From NCBI RefSeq assembly GCF_014192415.1, contig NZ_JACHXY010000002.1, forward strand, positions 496,001-560,000: DNA of 64,000 bases, read 5' to 3'. Below, in pieces: positions 18,459 through 28,039 of this stretch (the first letter of the stretch is position 1; each line of letters starts with the position of its first letter). The DNA comes from Microbacterium proteolyticum (GTDB lineage: Bacteria > Actinomycetota > Actinomycetes > Actinomycetales > Microbacteriaceae). The notes beneath the pieces are model-generated. The model was not told the origin of the DNA and did not search any database. It saw only the letters and a list, made by a program, of their open reading frames with translations. The position numbers were made by a program, and so were the translations under genes.

Positions 18459-19112
18459 TCAGAACAGCGTCGGCGCCGCCGCGATCGCCCACGAGTGGCG
18501 GTGGTGCACGCTCATGCCGTGCGTCGTGATCGCGTCGCGGTGGTCGAGGCTGGCGTAGCCCTTGTTGCGCGCCCAGCCGTAGGCCGGCAGGTCGTCGTGC
18601 AACCCCGTCATCAGCGCGTCGCGGGCGACCTTCGCGATGACGGATGCCGCGGCCGCGCTCGCGCAGTCGCGGTCGGCCTTGATGACCGGCTTCACGGTCA
18701 GACCGGACTCCCCCGCCGGGGTGATGTAGTCGTGGTTCCCGTCGAGGATGACTAACGCCTCTTCGGGCACCACCCCGTGCGCGCGGAGGTCGGCGATGGC
18801 TCGGACGGCGGCGAGGCCGAGTGCCCGGATGATGCCGATCTCGTCGATCTCGACCGAGCTCGCCCATCCCACCGCGCTGTGCTGCACGAAGGCGGCGGCC
18901 CGCGCCGCCACCTCGGGCCGGCGGGCCTCGGGAACGAGCTTCGAATCGCGCAGGCCCACGGGCACGCGCTTGCGCGAGCGGGCGGGATCGATGACTGCGG
19001 CCCCCACCGCCACCGGCCCCGCGAGGGCGCCGCGACCGACCTCGTCGCAGGCGATGACGATCGCGTGCTGCTTCAGCACGCGACGCTCGAAGGTGAGGGT
19101 CGGTTCGATCAC
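18459..19112 (-). CDS. rnhB: ribonuclease HII
   Basis: The enzyme removes ribonucleotides embedded in DNA. The product has 217 residues. The active-site carboxylates are visible: Asp23 and Glu24 in ACDEVGRGALAGP, an Asp in VILDGNHDYI, and another in KADRDCASAAAASVIAKV. GLRDSK and the GYAS..H pattern (NKGYASLDH) are also typical. ATG at 19112 overlaps the lepB stop by 4 bp. Confidence 0.96.
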   Translation of the reverse strand: MIEPTLTFERRVLKQHAIVIACDEVGRGALAGPVAVGAAVIDPARSRKRVPVGLRDSKLVPEARRPEVAARAAAFVQHSAVGWASSVEIDEIGIIRALGLAAVRAIADLRAHGVVPEEALVILDGNHDYITPAGESGLTVKPVIKADRDCASAAAASVIAKVARDALMTGLHDDLPAYGWARNKGYASLDHRDAITTHGMSVHHRHSWAIAAAPTLF

Positions 19113-19858
19113 TGCTCGAGCGGTGCGGGAACGCCCGCGAACACCTCGTGGTGGAAGTCGATCAGGCCGAACCGCGTGAACGGCCAGGTGATGAGGAACG
19201 CCCGGCCCACGACGTTGTCGACGGGCACGAAGCCCTTGTTCGGCTGATCCTGGTTGAAGCGCGAGTCGCGCGAACTGTTGCGGTTGTCACCGAGCACCCA
19301 GAGCGATCCCTCCGGCACGGTGACGTCGTACGGCACCGGCTCGGGCGACGTCGCACCCGGCGCCAGGCGCACGTAGCTCTCGTCGATGGGGACGCCGTTC
19401 ACGGTCGTCTGGCCGAGGGCGTTGCAGCACACCACGTGGTCGCCCTCGGTGCCGATCACGCGTTTGATCAGGTGGTCGTCGCTGTCGGGGGCCGAGAGGC
19501 CGAACAGCGAGAGAACCCAGTCGGCTCCCTCGACGACCGGAGACCGCTCCTCGGTGGGCTGGGAGGGAAGCCATCCGCCCGGGTCGCGGAAGACGACGAT
19601 GTCTCCGCGGGAGTACTCCCCGAACCGCGGAGTCAACTCGTCGACGAGGATGCGGTCCTTGACCAGCAACGTGTTCTCCATCGACGCCGACGGGATGTAG
19701 AACGACCGCACCACGAACGTCTTCACGAGGAACGACACCAGCAGCGCGATGGCGATGATGACGATCAGGTCGCGGAAGAAGGCCCCCCACCCGCGGCGAC
19801 GCCGCTCGGGAGCGGCAGTTCCCGTCGCATCCGGGGTCGAGGCGGTCTGGTCGCTCAT
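19109..19858 (-). CDS. lepB: signal peptidase I
   Basis: This membrane protease cleaves Sec/Tat signal peptides. The product has 249 residues. A basic cytoplasmic start is followed by one membrane helix (about 28-48), then the catalytic box FYIPSASMENTLL with Ser59 and the base Lys132 in IKRVIGTEGD. GDNRNSSRDSR is the conserved box E. Start ATG at 19858 has AAGGAA upstream. It stands between rplS and rnhB, the usual actinobacterial position, and follows the rplS terminator. Confidence 0.97.
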   Translation of the reverse strand: MSDQTASTPDATGTAAPERRRRGWGAFFRDLIVIIAIALLVSFLVKTFVVRSFYIPSASMENTLLVKDRILVDELTPRFGEYSRGDIVVFRDPGGWLPSQPTEERSPVVEGADWVLSLFGLSAPDSDDHLIKRVIGTEGDHVVCCNALGQTTVNGVPIDESYVRLAPGATSPEPVPYDVTVPEGSLWVLGDNRNSSRDSRFNQDQPNKGFVPVDNVVGRAFLITWPFTRFGLIDFHHEVFAGVPAPLEQ

Positions 19859-19950
19859 GTGTTCCTTCACCGGGTTCGTCGCACGCCGACCGAACCGCAC
19901 AGACCAGGGTCGCACACCCGGATGCCGCACGATGACCGTGTCGCCCGCGA

Positions 19951-19990
19951 AAACGCCGAACGCCCCGTGGGTGAATCCCACGGGGCGTTC
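19951..19990 (-). terminator. rplS terminator
   Basis: A 14-bp perfect stem (GAACGCCCCGTGGG/CCCACGGGGCGTTC, 19958-19990) with a 5-base loop lies 12 bp after the rplS stop. It is followed on the minus strand by GGCGTTTTC. Confidence 0.85.
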
Positions 19991-20002
19991 GAGAGAGCGG
20001 AC

Positions 20003-20350
20003 TCAGCGGTCGCGCTTCTCCTTGATCTTGGCCTTCTTGCCGCGGAGGCTGCGGAGGTAATAGAGCTTCGCGCGACGCACGTCACCACGGGTGACGACCT
20101 CGATGTGATCGATCACGGGGCTGTGAACCGGGAAGGTGCGCTCCACGCCGACCTGGAAGCTGACCTTGCGGACGCAGAAGGTCTCGCGCACGCCGTCGCC
20201 CGAGCGGCCGATGACGACGCCCTGGAAGACCTGAATACGCGAGCGGCTGCCTTCGACGATGTTCACGTGCACCTTGACGGTGTCGCCGGGGCCGAAGGTG
20301 GGGATGTCGGAGCGGAGCGAGGCCGCGTCGACGGAGTCGAGGATCTGCAT
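20003..20350 (-). CDS. rplS: 50S ribosomal protein L19
   Basis: The product has 115 residues with the full L19 pattern: [37 protein letters not shown] and [18 protein letters not shown]19 lies at the 30S-50S interface. The start is ATG at 20350, with AGGAAG at an 8-base spacing; a GTG three codons upstream abuts the ribosome binding site too closely to be used. A conserved-looking promoter motif lies 123 nt upstream. Confidence 0.97.
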   Translation of the reverse strand: MQILDSVDAASLRSDIPTFGPGDTVKVHVNIVEGSRSRIQVFQGVVIGRSGDGVRETFCVRKVSFQVGVERTFPVHSPVIDHIEVVTRGDVRRAKLYYLRSLRGKKAKIKEKRDR

Positions 20351-20472
20351 GATCGTCACTTCCTGCGACCGCCACAGGTCGATCGCACGATAAAAGGGAA
20401 AAGGATGAGGCGTGCCCGAGGCCGCGGATGCGACGTGACTCCCCTGAGGCAGAGCCGGTCAGGGCACAATCG

Positions 20473-20484
20473 TCTATTCTGCCA
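20473..20484 (-). promoter_or_regulatory. candidate promoter motif of rplS, shared with rpsP
   Basis: The minus strand reads TGGCAGAATAGA, identical to the sequence at 24221-24232 upstream of rpsP. Distance to the start codon is 123 nt here and 119 nt there. The AT-rich core AGAATA is likely the -10 of a ribosomal-protein promoter. No good -35 is visible. Confidence 0.5.
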
Positions 20485-20526
20485 CGCCGGAGCCGCCCCG
20501 CCAAAACGGTCGCCCCGTCCCGCGGG

Positions 20527-21018
20527 TCAGTCGGGGCGACGGTTCTCGGGGACGACGATGACCTCACCGGCCACGGGGTGCTGCGTGCGGTCCGGCGCCG
20601 GCGGGATGTACGCCGTCCCGTCGGTCGTGTGCAGCACCGTCACCACGCCGCGCGCTTCGTTCCACAGCTGCGCGAGCGACGACCAGAACAGCAGCAGGGC
20701 ACCGACGATCGACAGCACGAGCAACGGGAAGAACACCCGCGAATCGAACAGGCCGAGCGCGATGATCACGAGGTGCCAGACGCCGAGACCGGCGAGGTCG
20801 CGCCACGACACCGCACGCGTCTCGCGGACGCTCGCGCGGGCGCGGATCACCATCGACAGCAGCAGCTGCGAGACGAACACCGCCGGCACGGCCACGAACA
20901 ACCACAGCAGCGCCCACCCGCTGCCGCCGGAGAACACGATCCACCCGACGAAGAGCCAGAGCGGCAGGACGAAGGCGGCCGGGAACAACCAGCGGAGGAA
21001 CAGTCGGCGCAGCACCAT
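20527..21018 (-). CDS. hypothetical membrane protein, four predicted helices
   Basis: The product has 163 residues. Hydrophobic segments at about 10-30, 33-57, 75-91 and 94-115 suggest four membrane helices. A roughly 45-residue soluble C-terminus follows, containing VVTVLHTTDGTAYIPPAP and ending in a charged tail. No transporter or enzyme motif is seen. It is divergent from map, with a 115-bp intergenic region, and 43 bp of non-coding sequence separates it from the rplS promoter motif. Function unknown. Confidence 0.7.
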   Translation of the reverse strand: MVLRRLFLRWLFPAAFVLPLWLFVGWIVFSGGSGWALLWLFVAVPAVFVSQLLLSMVIRARASVRETRAVSWRDLAGLGVWHLVIIALGLFDSRVFFPLLVLSIVGALLLFWSSLAQLWNEARGVVTVLHTTDGTAYIPPAPDRTQHPVAGEVIVVPENRRPD

Positions 21019-21133
21019 GAGCCGATGCTAGAGCGCGTCGATGTGCGGGGCCTTTGAGAATGCCATGGTGCGCCGGCACCACGGCATCCGGCATCCATCG
21101 GGGAGAATGGAGGTTCCACGAGAGGATCCACAC

Positions 21134-21916
21134 ATGATCGAACTGCGTACGCCGGCCGAGATCGAAGCGATGCGACCCGCGGGGCGCTTCGTCGCGGAGG
21201 TGCTGGCGACGCTCCGCGACGAGACGAAGGTGGGCACCAACCTGCTGCACCTCGACCGGCGCGCGCACGACATGATCCGCAAGGCCGGCGCCGAGTCGAG
21301 CTACATCGACTACCACCCGTCGTTCGGAGCGAGCCCGTTCGGCAAGGTGCTGTGCACCTCGATCAACGACGCGGTCCTGCACGGCCTCCCCCACGACTAC
21401 GTGCTGCGCGACGGCGACCTCGTCTCGCTCGACTTCGCCGCCTCCGTCGACGGGTGGGTCGCCGACTCCGCCGTCTCGTTCGTGGTCGGCACCGCACGCG
21501 ACGAAGACCTCGCGCTCATCGACACCACCCAGCGCGCGCTCGCTGCGGCGATCGACTCCGCGACCGTCGGGCACAAGATCGGCGACATCTCCGCCGCCAT
21601 CGCCGCCGTCGCCCACGCCGAGGGCCTGTCGATCAACACCGACTTCGGAGGACACGGCGTCGGCCGCACCATGCACGGCGACCCGCACGTCGCCAATGAC
21701 GGCAAGGCGGGGCGCGGCTACCCGCTGCGGGCGGGCCTGGTCGTCGCCCTCGAACCGTGGTTCCTGCACACGACCGACGAGCTCATCACCGACCCCGATG
21801 GCTGGACGCTGCGCAGCGCCGACGGATCGCGTGGCTCGCACTCCGAGCACACCGTCGCGATCACACCCGAGGGGCCTATCGTGCTCACCGACCGCTCGTT
21901 CCTGGGCGTCGACTGA
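21134..21916 (+). CDS. map: methionine aminopeptidase type I
   Basis: The enzyme removes the initiator methionine. The product has 260 residues. The metal ligands are visible: Asp in GDLVSLDFAAS, Asp in VDGWVADSAVSFV, His in GGHGVGRTMH, Glu in ALEPWF, and the final Glu in GSHSEHTVAI. The substrate His lies in LHGLPHDY. Start ATG at 21134 has AGAGGA 8 bp upstream. It is not in the secY-adk neighbourhood often seen for map, so this may be a second copy of the enzyme in the genome. Confidence 0.95.
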   Translation: MIELRTPAEIEAMRPAGRFVAEVLATLRDETKVGTNLLHLDRRAHDMIRKAGAESSYIDYHPSFGASPFGKVLCTSINDAVLHGLPHDYVLRDGDLVSLDFAASVDGWVADSAVSFVVGTARDEDLALIDTTQRALAAAIDSATVGHKIGDISAAIAAVAHAEGLSINTDFGGHGVGRTMHGDPHVANDGKAGRGYPLRAGLVVALEPWFLHTTDELITDPDGWTLRSADGSRGSHSEHTVAITPEGPIVLTDRSFLGVD

Positions 21917-21928
21917 GCTCGATAGACC

Positions 21929-21957
21929 GGATGCCGCGGCCCCGGGTCTCGGCATCC
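21929..21957. terminator. weak hairpin after map
   Basis: An 8-bp stem GGATGCCG/CGGCATCC with a 13-base GC-rich loop lies 12 bp after the map stop, between convergent map and trmD. It is built from one inverted pair of the over-used 7-mer. Confidence 0.45.
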
Positions 21958-22096
21958 ATCCGCCGGGAGTGGGCGTGGGCGATCGCTGCACATTCCCTCC
22001 CGCGCGCAGCACGCGGCCGCCGAGCGTTCGGGATGCCGCAGCCCCGGCGTGACCGTGGACGCACCCCGGCGTGACGTCAGCCGGTGCGCCGCGCGA

Positions 22097-22786
22097 TCAG
22101 TCGGGCAGCAGGTCGGGCCGGCGTTCGCGCGTGCGCACCAGCTGCTGCTCGCGTCGCCACGCGGCCACCGCACCGTGGTTTCCGCTCAAGAGCACGGGCG
22201 GAACCTCCCGCTCGCGCCACAGGGCGGGCTTGGTGAAAGAGGGGTACTCGAGGAGGCCGTCCTCGTGCGACTCTTCGACCAGGCTCTCGGGATTTCCGAC
22301 GACGCCGGGGATGAGGCGGCCGATCGCCTCGACCATCGCCATGACGGCGACTTCTCCCCCGTTGAGCACGTAGTCGCCCAGGCTGAGCAGGCGCACGTCG
22401 CCGAGCTCGGCGGCGTAGTCGAACACGCGCTCGTCGATGCCCTCGTAACGCCCGCAGCCGAAGACGAGGTGCGGCGCAGTCGACAACTCGCGGGCGGTGG
22501 CCTGCGTGAAGCGCTCCCCGGCGGGCGAAGGGAAGACGATGACCGGGCGCGCGACCGCGCCGCCCGTCACGGCGTCGAGGGCCTCACCCCAAGGTTCGGG
22601 CTTCATCACCATGCCGGCACCGCCGCCATAGGGTGTGTCGTCGACGGTGCGGTGGCGGTCGTGCGTGAACGCGCGGAGGTCGTGCACGTGCACGTCGAGC
22701 AGACCGCTCTGCCGAGCCTTGCCCAGGAGCGACACCTCGAGGGCGTCGAAGATCGTGGGGAAGATCGACACGACGTCGATGCGCAC
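22097..22786 (-). CDS. trmD: tRNA (guanine-N1)-methyltransferase TrmD
   Basis: TrmD methylates G37 of tRNAs to prevent frameshifting. The product has 229 residues with [28 protein letters not shown] and the trefoil-knot SAM site ([25 protein letters not shown]). The start is GTG at 22786, one base after the rimM stop, giving the family-typical RIDVVSIFP; longer in-frame starts read into rimM. It is the last gene of the rpsP-khpA-rimM-trmD unit. Confidence 0.97.
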   Translation of the reverse strand: MRIDVVSIFPTIFDALEVSLLGKARQSGLLDVHVHDLRAFTHDRHRTVDDTPYGGGAGMVMKPEPWGEALDAVTGGAVARPVIVFPSPAGERFTQATARELSTAPHLVFGCGRYEGIDERVFDYAAELGDVRLLSLGDYVLNGGEVAVMAMVEAIGRLIPGVVGNPESLVEESHEDGLLEYPSFTKPALWREREVPPVLLSGNHGAVAAWRREQQLVRTRERRPDLLPD

Positions 22787-22787
22787 G

Positions 22788-23450
22788 TCAGTCCTCGCGG
22801 GTGTCGGAGTCCGCGTCGGCCGCGGCGGGCTCGGACGCGGCCGCATCGGCGTCGGCCGGCTCGGGCTCGTCGTCGGCCTCCGACGGCAGCTCTTCGAAGA
22901 GTCCCGCCGGCGGGGTCACGACGACACGGCCACCAGCGATGTCGACCTCGGGCACGATGGCGCTCACGAAAGGCACGAGCACCTCGCGGTCTTCACCGGA
23001 GGGCCGGACGATCAGAAGATCTTGCGCGGGGAAGTGATCGACCCGCGCGACCCGACCGATGACGGCACCGTCCCGGACGACATCGAGACCGACCAGCTGG
23101 TGGTCGTACCAAGCGTCTTCCTCGGTCGGAGCGGCCTCGGTGTCCTGGTCGATCCAGAGGATCGCCTTCACGAGGGCCTCGGCCGAGGTGCGGTCGTCGA
23201 CGCCTTCGAAGAAGACGACGGGGTGGGAGTTCATCCAGCGGAACTCGCGGACCGTCAGCTCGCGGCCGTGCCACGGCGAGGACTCGGGAACCTGCAGGGT
23301 GAACGAACTGCCCGCGACGAAGCGTCCGTCGGGGTCGTCGGTGTACAGCTCGAGCTTGAACGCGCCCTTGAGGCCGTGAGCCTTGACGAGTCGTCCGACT
23401 CGGAGCTGGGTGTTGGCGGGCTGCGCGCCCGCGACGTCGCCGGTCGCCAT
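22788..23450 (-). CDS. rimM: ribosome maturation factor RimM
   Basis: RimM helps 30S head assembly. The product has 220 residues: an N-terminal RimM barrel ([19 protein letters not shown]) and a PRC barrel ([36 protein letters not shown]). A roughly 40-residue acidic Ala/Asp/Glu tail follows and is not part of the fold. The start overlaps the khpA stop by one base (TGATG). Confidence 0.96.
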   Translation of the reverse strand: MATGDVAGAQPANTQLRVGRLVKAHGLKGAFKLELYTDDPDGRFVAGSSFTLQVPESSPWHGRELTVREFRWMNSHPVVFFEGVDDRTSAEALVKAILWIDQDTEAAPTEEDAWYDHQLVGLDVVRDGAVIGRVARVDHFPAQDLLIVRPSGEDREVLVPFVSAIVPEVDIAGGRVVVTPPAGLFEELPSEADDEPEPADADAAASEPAAADADSDTRED

Positions 23451-23680
23451 CAGTCGTCGGCGACGTCGACGCGCACGCGACGGCCGTCGGCCAGAGCGGT
23501 GATGAGCGTGCGCAGCGCCTTGGCGGTGCGTCCGCCGCGCCCGATCACGCGACCCCGGTCATCGGGGTGCACGCGAACCTCCAGCACGTCTCCGCGGGGA
23601 GAGGTGCTGGAACGGATGGTCACGTCGTCCGGGTGATCGACGATCCCCTTGACGACGTGTTCGAGCGCGGCAGACAGCAC
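23450..23680 (-). CDS. khpA: KH-domain RNA-binding protein KhpA
   Basis: The product has 76 residues consisting of one KH domain with the RNA-binding loop VIGRGGRTAKALRTLI. KhpA pairs with KhpB/Jag in other Gram-positives and affects cell length and sRNA stability; the partner is not in this window. GTG start at 23680 (LSAALEHVVKGIVDHP). It lies between rpsP (5 bp) and rimM, as is usual. Confidence 0.95.
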   Translation of the reverse strand: MLSAALEHVVKGIVDHPDDVTIRSSTSPRGDVLEVRVHPDDRGRVIGRGGRTAKALRTLITALADGRRVRVDVADD

Positions 23681-23685
23681 GAGGA

Positions 23686-24102
23686 TTACTCGGCCGAGGT
23701 CTCGGCGGCGTCCTCAGCGGGCGCCTCGGCGGGGGCCTGGTCGGCCTTCTTCTCGGCCTTGGGCTTCACGACCGACTTCTTCGAGGCGTCGACCTCGAAC
23801 GCGGCCTTGGGCTCGCGCACCTTGACGGTGGAGACGGCGTTCGCGTCGCCCTTGAACTTGCCCCAGTCGCCCGTGAGCTTGAGGATGGCGGCGACCTGCT
23901 CGGTGGGCTGCGCGCCCACGGACAGCCAGTACTGCGCCCGCTCCGAGTCGACCTCGATGAACGAGGGCTCCTCGGTCGGGTGGTACTTGCCGATCTCCTC
24001 GATGACACGACCATCGCGCTTGGTGCGCGAGTCGGCGACGACGATGCGGTAGTAGGGCGCGCGGATCTTTCCGAGGCGCTTGAGACGGATCTTGACAGCC
24101 AC
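23686..24102 (-). CDS. rpsP: 30S ribosomal protein S16
   Basis: The product has 138 residues. The S16 body ([49 protein letters not shown]) covers about 85. A Lys/Ala/Glu-rich extension follows, ending in [19 protein letters not shown], a type of tail common in Actinobacteria. GTG start at 24102 is preceded by AGGAG at a 7-base spacing. It is the first gene of the rpsP-khpA-rimM-trmD operon. Confidence 0.97.
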   Translation of the reverse strand: MAVKIRLKRLGKIRAPYYRIVVADSRTKRDGRVIEEIGKYHPTEEPSFIEVDSERAQYWLSVGAQPTEQVAAILKLTGDWGKFKGDANAVSTVKVREPKAAFEVDASKKSVVKPKAEKKADQAPAEAPAEDAAETSAE

Positions 24103-24220
24103 GATGACTCCTGATGATGAAATGAACGAACCGGACGCCTGGAGCGTGGGGTGCACACCCGGCGGAAGCTCAAAAGGGGGGACCGCCACTGGATAGAGGG
24201 TCGAGTGGTGGGTCCGACCC

Positions 24221-24232
24221 TCTATTCTGCCA
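24221..24232 (-). promoter_or_regulatory. candidate promoter motif of rpsP, shared with rplS
   Basis: The minus strand reads TGGCAGAATAGA, identical to the motif upstream of rplS and at nearly the same distance from the start codon (119 nt). It probably contains the -10 element of the rpsP operon. Confidence 0.5.
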
Positions 24233-24334
24233 GATCCTTTCGCCATGCCGTGACAGGTGAAGGGAAACGACACGATGCGTCGCGCAGAGTAGCGGAGCGT
24301 CTCGCTGTGAGAGCACCGTGTCAGACTGGGCCGC

Positions 24335-25498
24335 ATGAGGCTGCCGTTCGCTGCATCGACGCGTTCGTCCGTGGGTCTGGAGTGGGAGCTCATGCTCGCC
24401 GATCGCGAGACGGGCGATCTCGTCCCCCGTGCTCCCGAGATCCTCGAGCATCTCGAGGACAAGACCGCGCTCGAGCGATTCACCGTCACCGGCGAACTGC
24501 TGACGAACACGGTCGAGGTCACCAGCGGCGTCGGGCACACCGTCGCCGAGGCGGTCGACGACATCGCGGATGCCATCGGCGCCCTGCGCGAGCAGACCGA
24601 GCCGCGCGGAGTCGAGATCCTGTGCGCCGGCAGCCACCCGTTCGCGCAGTGGTTCGACCAGCAGGTCACCGACAAGACGCGCTATCACACGCTCATCGAG
24701 CGCACCCAGTGGTGGGGGCGCAACATGATGATCTGGGGTATCCACGTGCACATCGGCGTCGACGACGTCGAGAAGGTGATGCCGATCGTCAACGCCCTCA
24801 ACGTGTACCTCCCCCACTTGCAGGCGCTGTCGGCCTCGAGTCCCTTCTGGGCCGGCGAACGAACCGGCTACGCCTCGAACCGCGCGCTCGTGTTCCAGCA
24901 GCTCCCCACCGCGGGCCTGCCCTGGCAGCTCGCCAGCTGGGACGAGTTCGAGAACTACCTCGACGACATGGTGCGCACGGGGGTGATGGCGGATGCCAGC
25001 GAGGTGCGCTGGGACATCCGTCCGGCGCCGAAGTGGGGCACGATCGAGATCCGCGCGTGCGACGGCATGTCGACCCTGCCCGAACTCGCGGCCGTCGCCG
25101 CTCTCGCGCAGACGCTCGTCGAGCACTTCTCGCGCCTCCTCGACGAGGGGCGCGAGCTGCCCGGTATCCCCCCGTGGTACGCCCGCGAGAACAAGTGGCG
25201 CGCCGCCCGCTACGGCCTCGACGCGCGAGTGATCGTCGACCGCGCGGGAACCCAGCGCCCGGTCGTGGAGCACCTGCGCGAGACGATGGAGGAACTCGCC
25301 GACATCGCGATCGAGCTGAAGTGCGCGAGGGAGTTCGCGAGCCTCGAGACCATCCTCGCCACCGGCGGCAGCTCGGCGCGTCAGATCGCGGTGGCCGACG
25401 CCGCCGACGGCGATCTGCGCGAGGTCGTCCAGCACCTCATCCGCGAGTTCCGCGGCGGGCCGACTCTGCGCGAGCATCTGGCCGCCCTGCGCGTCTGA
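24335..25498 (+). CDS. glutamate-cysteine ligase family protein (YbdK-type carboxylate-amine ligase)
   Basis: The product has 387 residues of the GCS2 family. [19 protein letters not shown] is the N-terminal motif. [17 protein letters not shown] and HVHIGVDD supply ATP/metal ligands, and [17 protein letters not shown] is the C-terminal signature. YbdK-type enzymes form gamma-glutamylcysteine weakly in vitro. Actinobacteria use mycothiol rather than glutathione, so the true product here is uncertain. It is a single gene divergent from rpsP. Confidence 0.9.
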   Translation: MRLPFAASTRSSVGLEWELMLADRETGDLVPRAPEILEHLEDKTALERFTVTGELLTNTVEVTSGVGHTVAEAVDDIADAIGALREQTEPRGVEILCAGSHPFAQWFDQQVTDKTRYHTLIERTQWWGRNMMIWGIHVHIGVDDVEKVMPIVNALNVYLPHLQALSASSPFWAGERTGYASNRALVFQQLPTAGLPWQLASWDEFENYLDDMVRTGVMADASEVRWDIRPAPKWGTIEIRACDGMSTLPELAAVAALAQTLVEHFSRLLDEGRELPGIPPWYARENKWRAARYGLDARVIVDRAGTQRPVVEHLRETMEELADIAIELKCAREFASLETILATGGSSARQIAVADAADGDLREVVQHLIREFRGGPTLREHLAALRV

Positions 25499-25545
25499 GT
25501 CGTCTTCGACGCTGGCTCATAGGCGGCCGCTCGTAGGATCGCGGC

Positions 25546-26301
25546 ATGATCTCCGGACGCCGCGCTCGGGCTGTCTCGCTGACGGCCCTCTCTGCTACGG
25601 TCCTGGTCCTGCTCGCGGGGTGCGCGGCCGAGCCCGTCACCGCCCCCACCGCGAGCCCGCCGTTCGTGCCGGCGCAGCTCGCGGCGACTCCTTCCCCCGC
25701 ACCGCCGTCCCCTTCCCCCGCACCGTCGTCGAGCGCCGAGCCCTCTGAGCGAGTCGTCACCCTCGGCGACTCGGTGATGTCGGGCTTCGGGCTCTCGGCG
25801 CGGGAAGCATGGCCGCGGCTGCTCGCCCAGCGGACCCACGTCTCCCTCGTCAACCTCGCCTGCCCCGGTATGGGCTTCGTGGTGGCGGGCGATTGCGGAA
25901 CGCCGTACGCCGGGCTCGTGCCCGCGGTGGCCGCCCTGCAGCCCGACCTGGTGATCGTGGAGTCCTCCAGCAACGATCTCTGGCAGGACGCCGATGAGAT
26001 CCGCTTCGAGACCGCCGACACCGTCGAGCGCCTGCACGAGGCCGCGCCGGACGCGCTCATCGTCGGCCTCAGCACCATCTGGAACGACGACCCCGACGTG
26101 CCCGACGACATCGCGGTCACCTCTGACGCGCTGCGCGACGCCGTGCAAGCGGTCGGCGGCACCTACATCGACGTCGGCCAACCGCTCGTCGGGCACCCCG
26201 AATGGCTGCAGAGCGACGACGTGCACCCGACCGCCGGCGGGCAGCGGGCGGTCGAGCACGCGGTGGCGTCAGCCCTTCAGGAGACCGCCGTGCTGCCCTG
26301 A
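25546..26301 (+). CDS. SGNH/GDSL hydrolase lipoprotein
   Basis: The product has 251 residues. The signal ends in LLAGC (Cys26), followed by a Pro/Ser/Ala linker (about 30-65). The SGNH blocks are clear: TLGDSVMSGFG with Ser76, the Gly in ACPGMGF, SSSNDLW with Asn, and DDVHPTAGG with the Asp-His pair. It is therefore a surface-anchored esterase or lipase-like enzyme. Substrate unknown. It lies 47 bp after the carboxylate-amine ligase and converges on ffh with a 22-bp gap. Confidence 0.9.
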   Translation: MISGRRARAVSLTALSATVLVLLAGCAAEPVTAPTASPPFVPAQLAATPSPAPPSPSPAPSSSAEPSERVVTLGDSVMSGFGLSAREAWPRLLAQRTHVSLVNLACPGMGFVVAGDCGTPYAGLVPAVAALQPDLVIVESSSNDLWQDADEIRFETADTVERLHEAAPDALIVGLSTIWNDDPDVPDDIAVTSDALRDAVQAVGGTYIDVGQPLVGHPEWLQSDDVHPTAGGQRAVEHAVASALQETAVLP

Positions 26302-26323
26302 GATCGGCCGCCGCGGAGCGGGG

Positions 26324-27868
26324 TCAGCCCTTGCCGAGCATCTTCTGCAGCTCGGCGAGGTCGGCCTCGCTCGGCGCCGCCTGACCGCCCAGGCCGAAGC
26401 CGGAACCCGTCGCGGGTGCCGCCGCAGCGATACCGGCGTTCTCGGCCGCGCGCTTGGCCGGATTGCCGGAACGCGAGCCCTTCGCCTTCTGCTGCTTGCC
26501 GCGCTTCGACGATGCGCCGGGCTTGCCGCCGATCGGACCCATGCCGGGGATGTTGGGCACACCGCCGCGGGCGACGGTCTTCATCATCTTGGCGGCCTGG
26601 TCGAAGCGCTGCACGAGCTGGTTGACGTCGGTGACGGTCATTCCCGAGCCGCGCGCGATGCGCAGGCGGCGCGAGCCGTTCAGCATCTTGGGGTTGCGAC
26701 GCTCGGCGAGGGTCATCGAGCGGATGATCGCCTCCGTGCGATCGATCTCGCGCTCGTCGAAGTCTTCGAGCTGCTGCTTCATGTTGCCCATGCCCGGGAG
26801 CATCCCGAGCATCTTCTTCATGGAGCCCATCTTCTTCATCTGCTGCATCTGCTGCAGGAAGTCCTCGAGCGTGAAGGTCTCGGTCGCGAGCTTCTCGGCG
26901 ACCGCCATCGCCTCGGCCTCGTCGAACGCCGACTGCGCCTGCTCGATCAGGGTGAGGATGTCACCGAGGTCGAGGATGCGGGACGCCATGCGGTCGGGGT
27001 GGAACGGCTCGACGTCGTCGAGCCCTTCACCGGTCGACGCGAAGATGATCGGGCGGCCCGTGACCGAGGCGACCGACAGGGCCGCGCCACCGCGGGCGTC
27101 GCCGTCGAGCTTCGACAGCACGACGCCGGTGAAATCGACACCGTCTTGGAAAGCCTTGGCCGTGTTCACCGCGTCTTGACCGATCATCGCGTCGATGACG
27201 AACAGCACCTCGTCGGGCTGCGTCGCCTTGCGGATGTCGGAGGCCTGCTTCATCAGCTCGGCGTCGACGCCGAGGCGGCCGGCGGTGTCGATGATGACGA
27301 TGTCGTGCTGCTGGCGCGTGGCGTGGGCCACGCCGTCGCGCGCGACCTTGACCGGGTCGCCGACACCGTTGCCGGGCTCGGGGGCGTAGATCGCCGCTCC
27401 CGCGCGCTCGGCGACCACCTGCAGCTGGTTCACGGCGTTGGGGCGCTGGAGGTCGCACGCGACCAGCAGGGGGGTGTGCCCGTCTTTCTCGAGCATCTTC
27501 GCGAGCTTGCCCGCGAACGTCGTCTTTCCAGAACCCTGGAGCCCCGCGAGCATGATGACCGTGGGCGGATTCTTGGCGAACTGCAGGCGTCGCTGCTGAC
27601 CGCCCAGGATGCCGATCAACTCGTCGTTGACGATCTGCACGACCTGCTGCGCCGGGTTCAGGGCGCGGTTGACCTCGTCACCGAGGGCGCGCTCGCGGAT
27701 GGCGGCGGTGAACTCCTTGACGACGGGCAGGGCGACGTCGGCGTCGAGGAGGGCCCGGCGGATCTCACGCACCGTCCCGTCGACGTCGGCGGGCGTGAGC
27801 TGGCCCTTCTTCCGGAGGTTGCGGAAGGTCTCTGTGAGCCGGTCGGAGAGGGTGCCGAAAGTCGCCAT
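26324..27868 (-). CDS. ffh: signal recognition particle protein Ffh
   Basis: Ffh binds nascent signal sequences and 4.5S RNA and docks with FtsY. The product has 514 residues. The N domain (1-95) is followed by a G domain with GLQGSGKTT at 109-117, DTAGRLG and SKLDGDARGG. The methionine-rich M domain has QQMQQMKKMGSMKKMLGM and the RNA-binding RIARGSG. The last 60 or so residues are a low-complexity Lys/Gly/Ala tail. It is monocistronic with its own promoter region upstream. Confidence 0.98.
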   Translation of the reverse strand: MATFGTLSDRLTETFRNLRKKGQLTPADVDGTVREIRRALLDADVALPVVKEFTAAIRERALGDEVNRALNPAQQVVQIVNDELIGILGGQQRRLQFAKNPPTVIMLAGLQGSGKTTFAGKLAKMLEKDGHTPLLVACDLQRPNAVNQLQVVAERAGAAIYAPEPGNGVGDPVKVARDGVAHATRQQHDIVIIDTAGRLGVDAELMKQASDIRKATQPDEVLFVIDAMIGQDAVNTAKAFQDGVDFTGVVLSKLDGDARGGAALSVASVTGRPIIFASTGEGLDDVEPFHPDRMASRILDLGDILTLIEQAQSAFDEAEAMAVAEKLATETFTLEDFLQQMQQMKKMGSMKKMLGMLPGMGNMKQQLEDFDEREIDRTEAIIRSMTLAERRNPKMLNGSRRLRIARGSGMTVTDVNQLVQRFDQAAKMMKTVARGGVPNIPGMGPIGGKPGASSKRGKQQKAKGSRSGNPAKRAAENAGIAAAAPATGSGFGLGGQAAPSEADLAELQKMLGKG

Positions 27869-28039
27869 GATGTGACGAGTTTACGCGGGCGCCGCGAAAG
27901 GTGCTGCCGTCCCGCGCGCCCCACCCTCTCCGCGCACGACCTCAGCGATCCGCTCAACCTCAGCCCGATCCACGTGGATGCCACTGACACCGCGCACATC
28001 GCTGAGGGTGCGCACCCGCGGGTGCCGATGTGGCCGGGC

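Noticed and set aside
24193..24225. 11-bp hairpin before rpsP as a terminator or leader element
   Set aside because: It overlaps the likely -10 motif, so the full stem would not be in the transcript.
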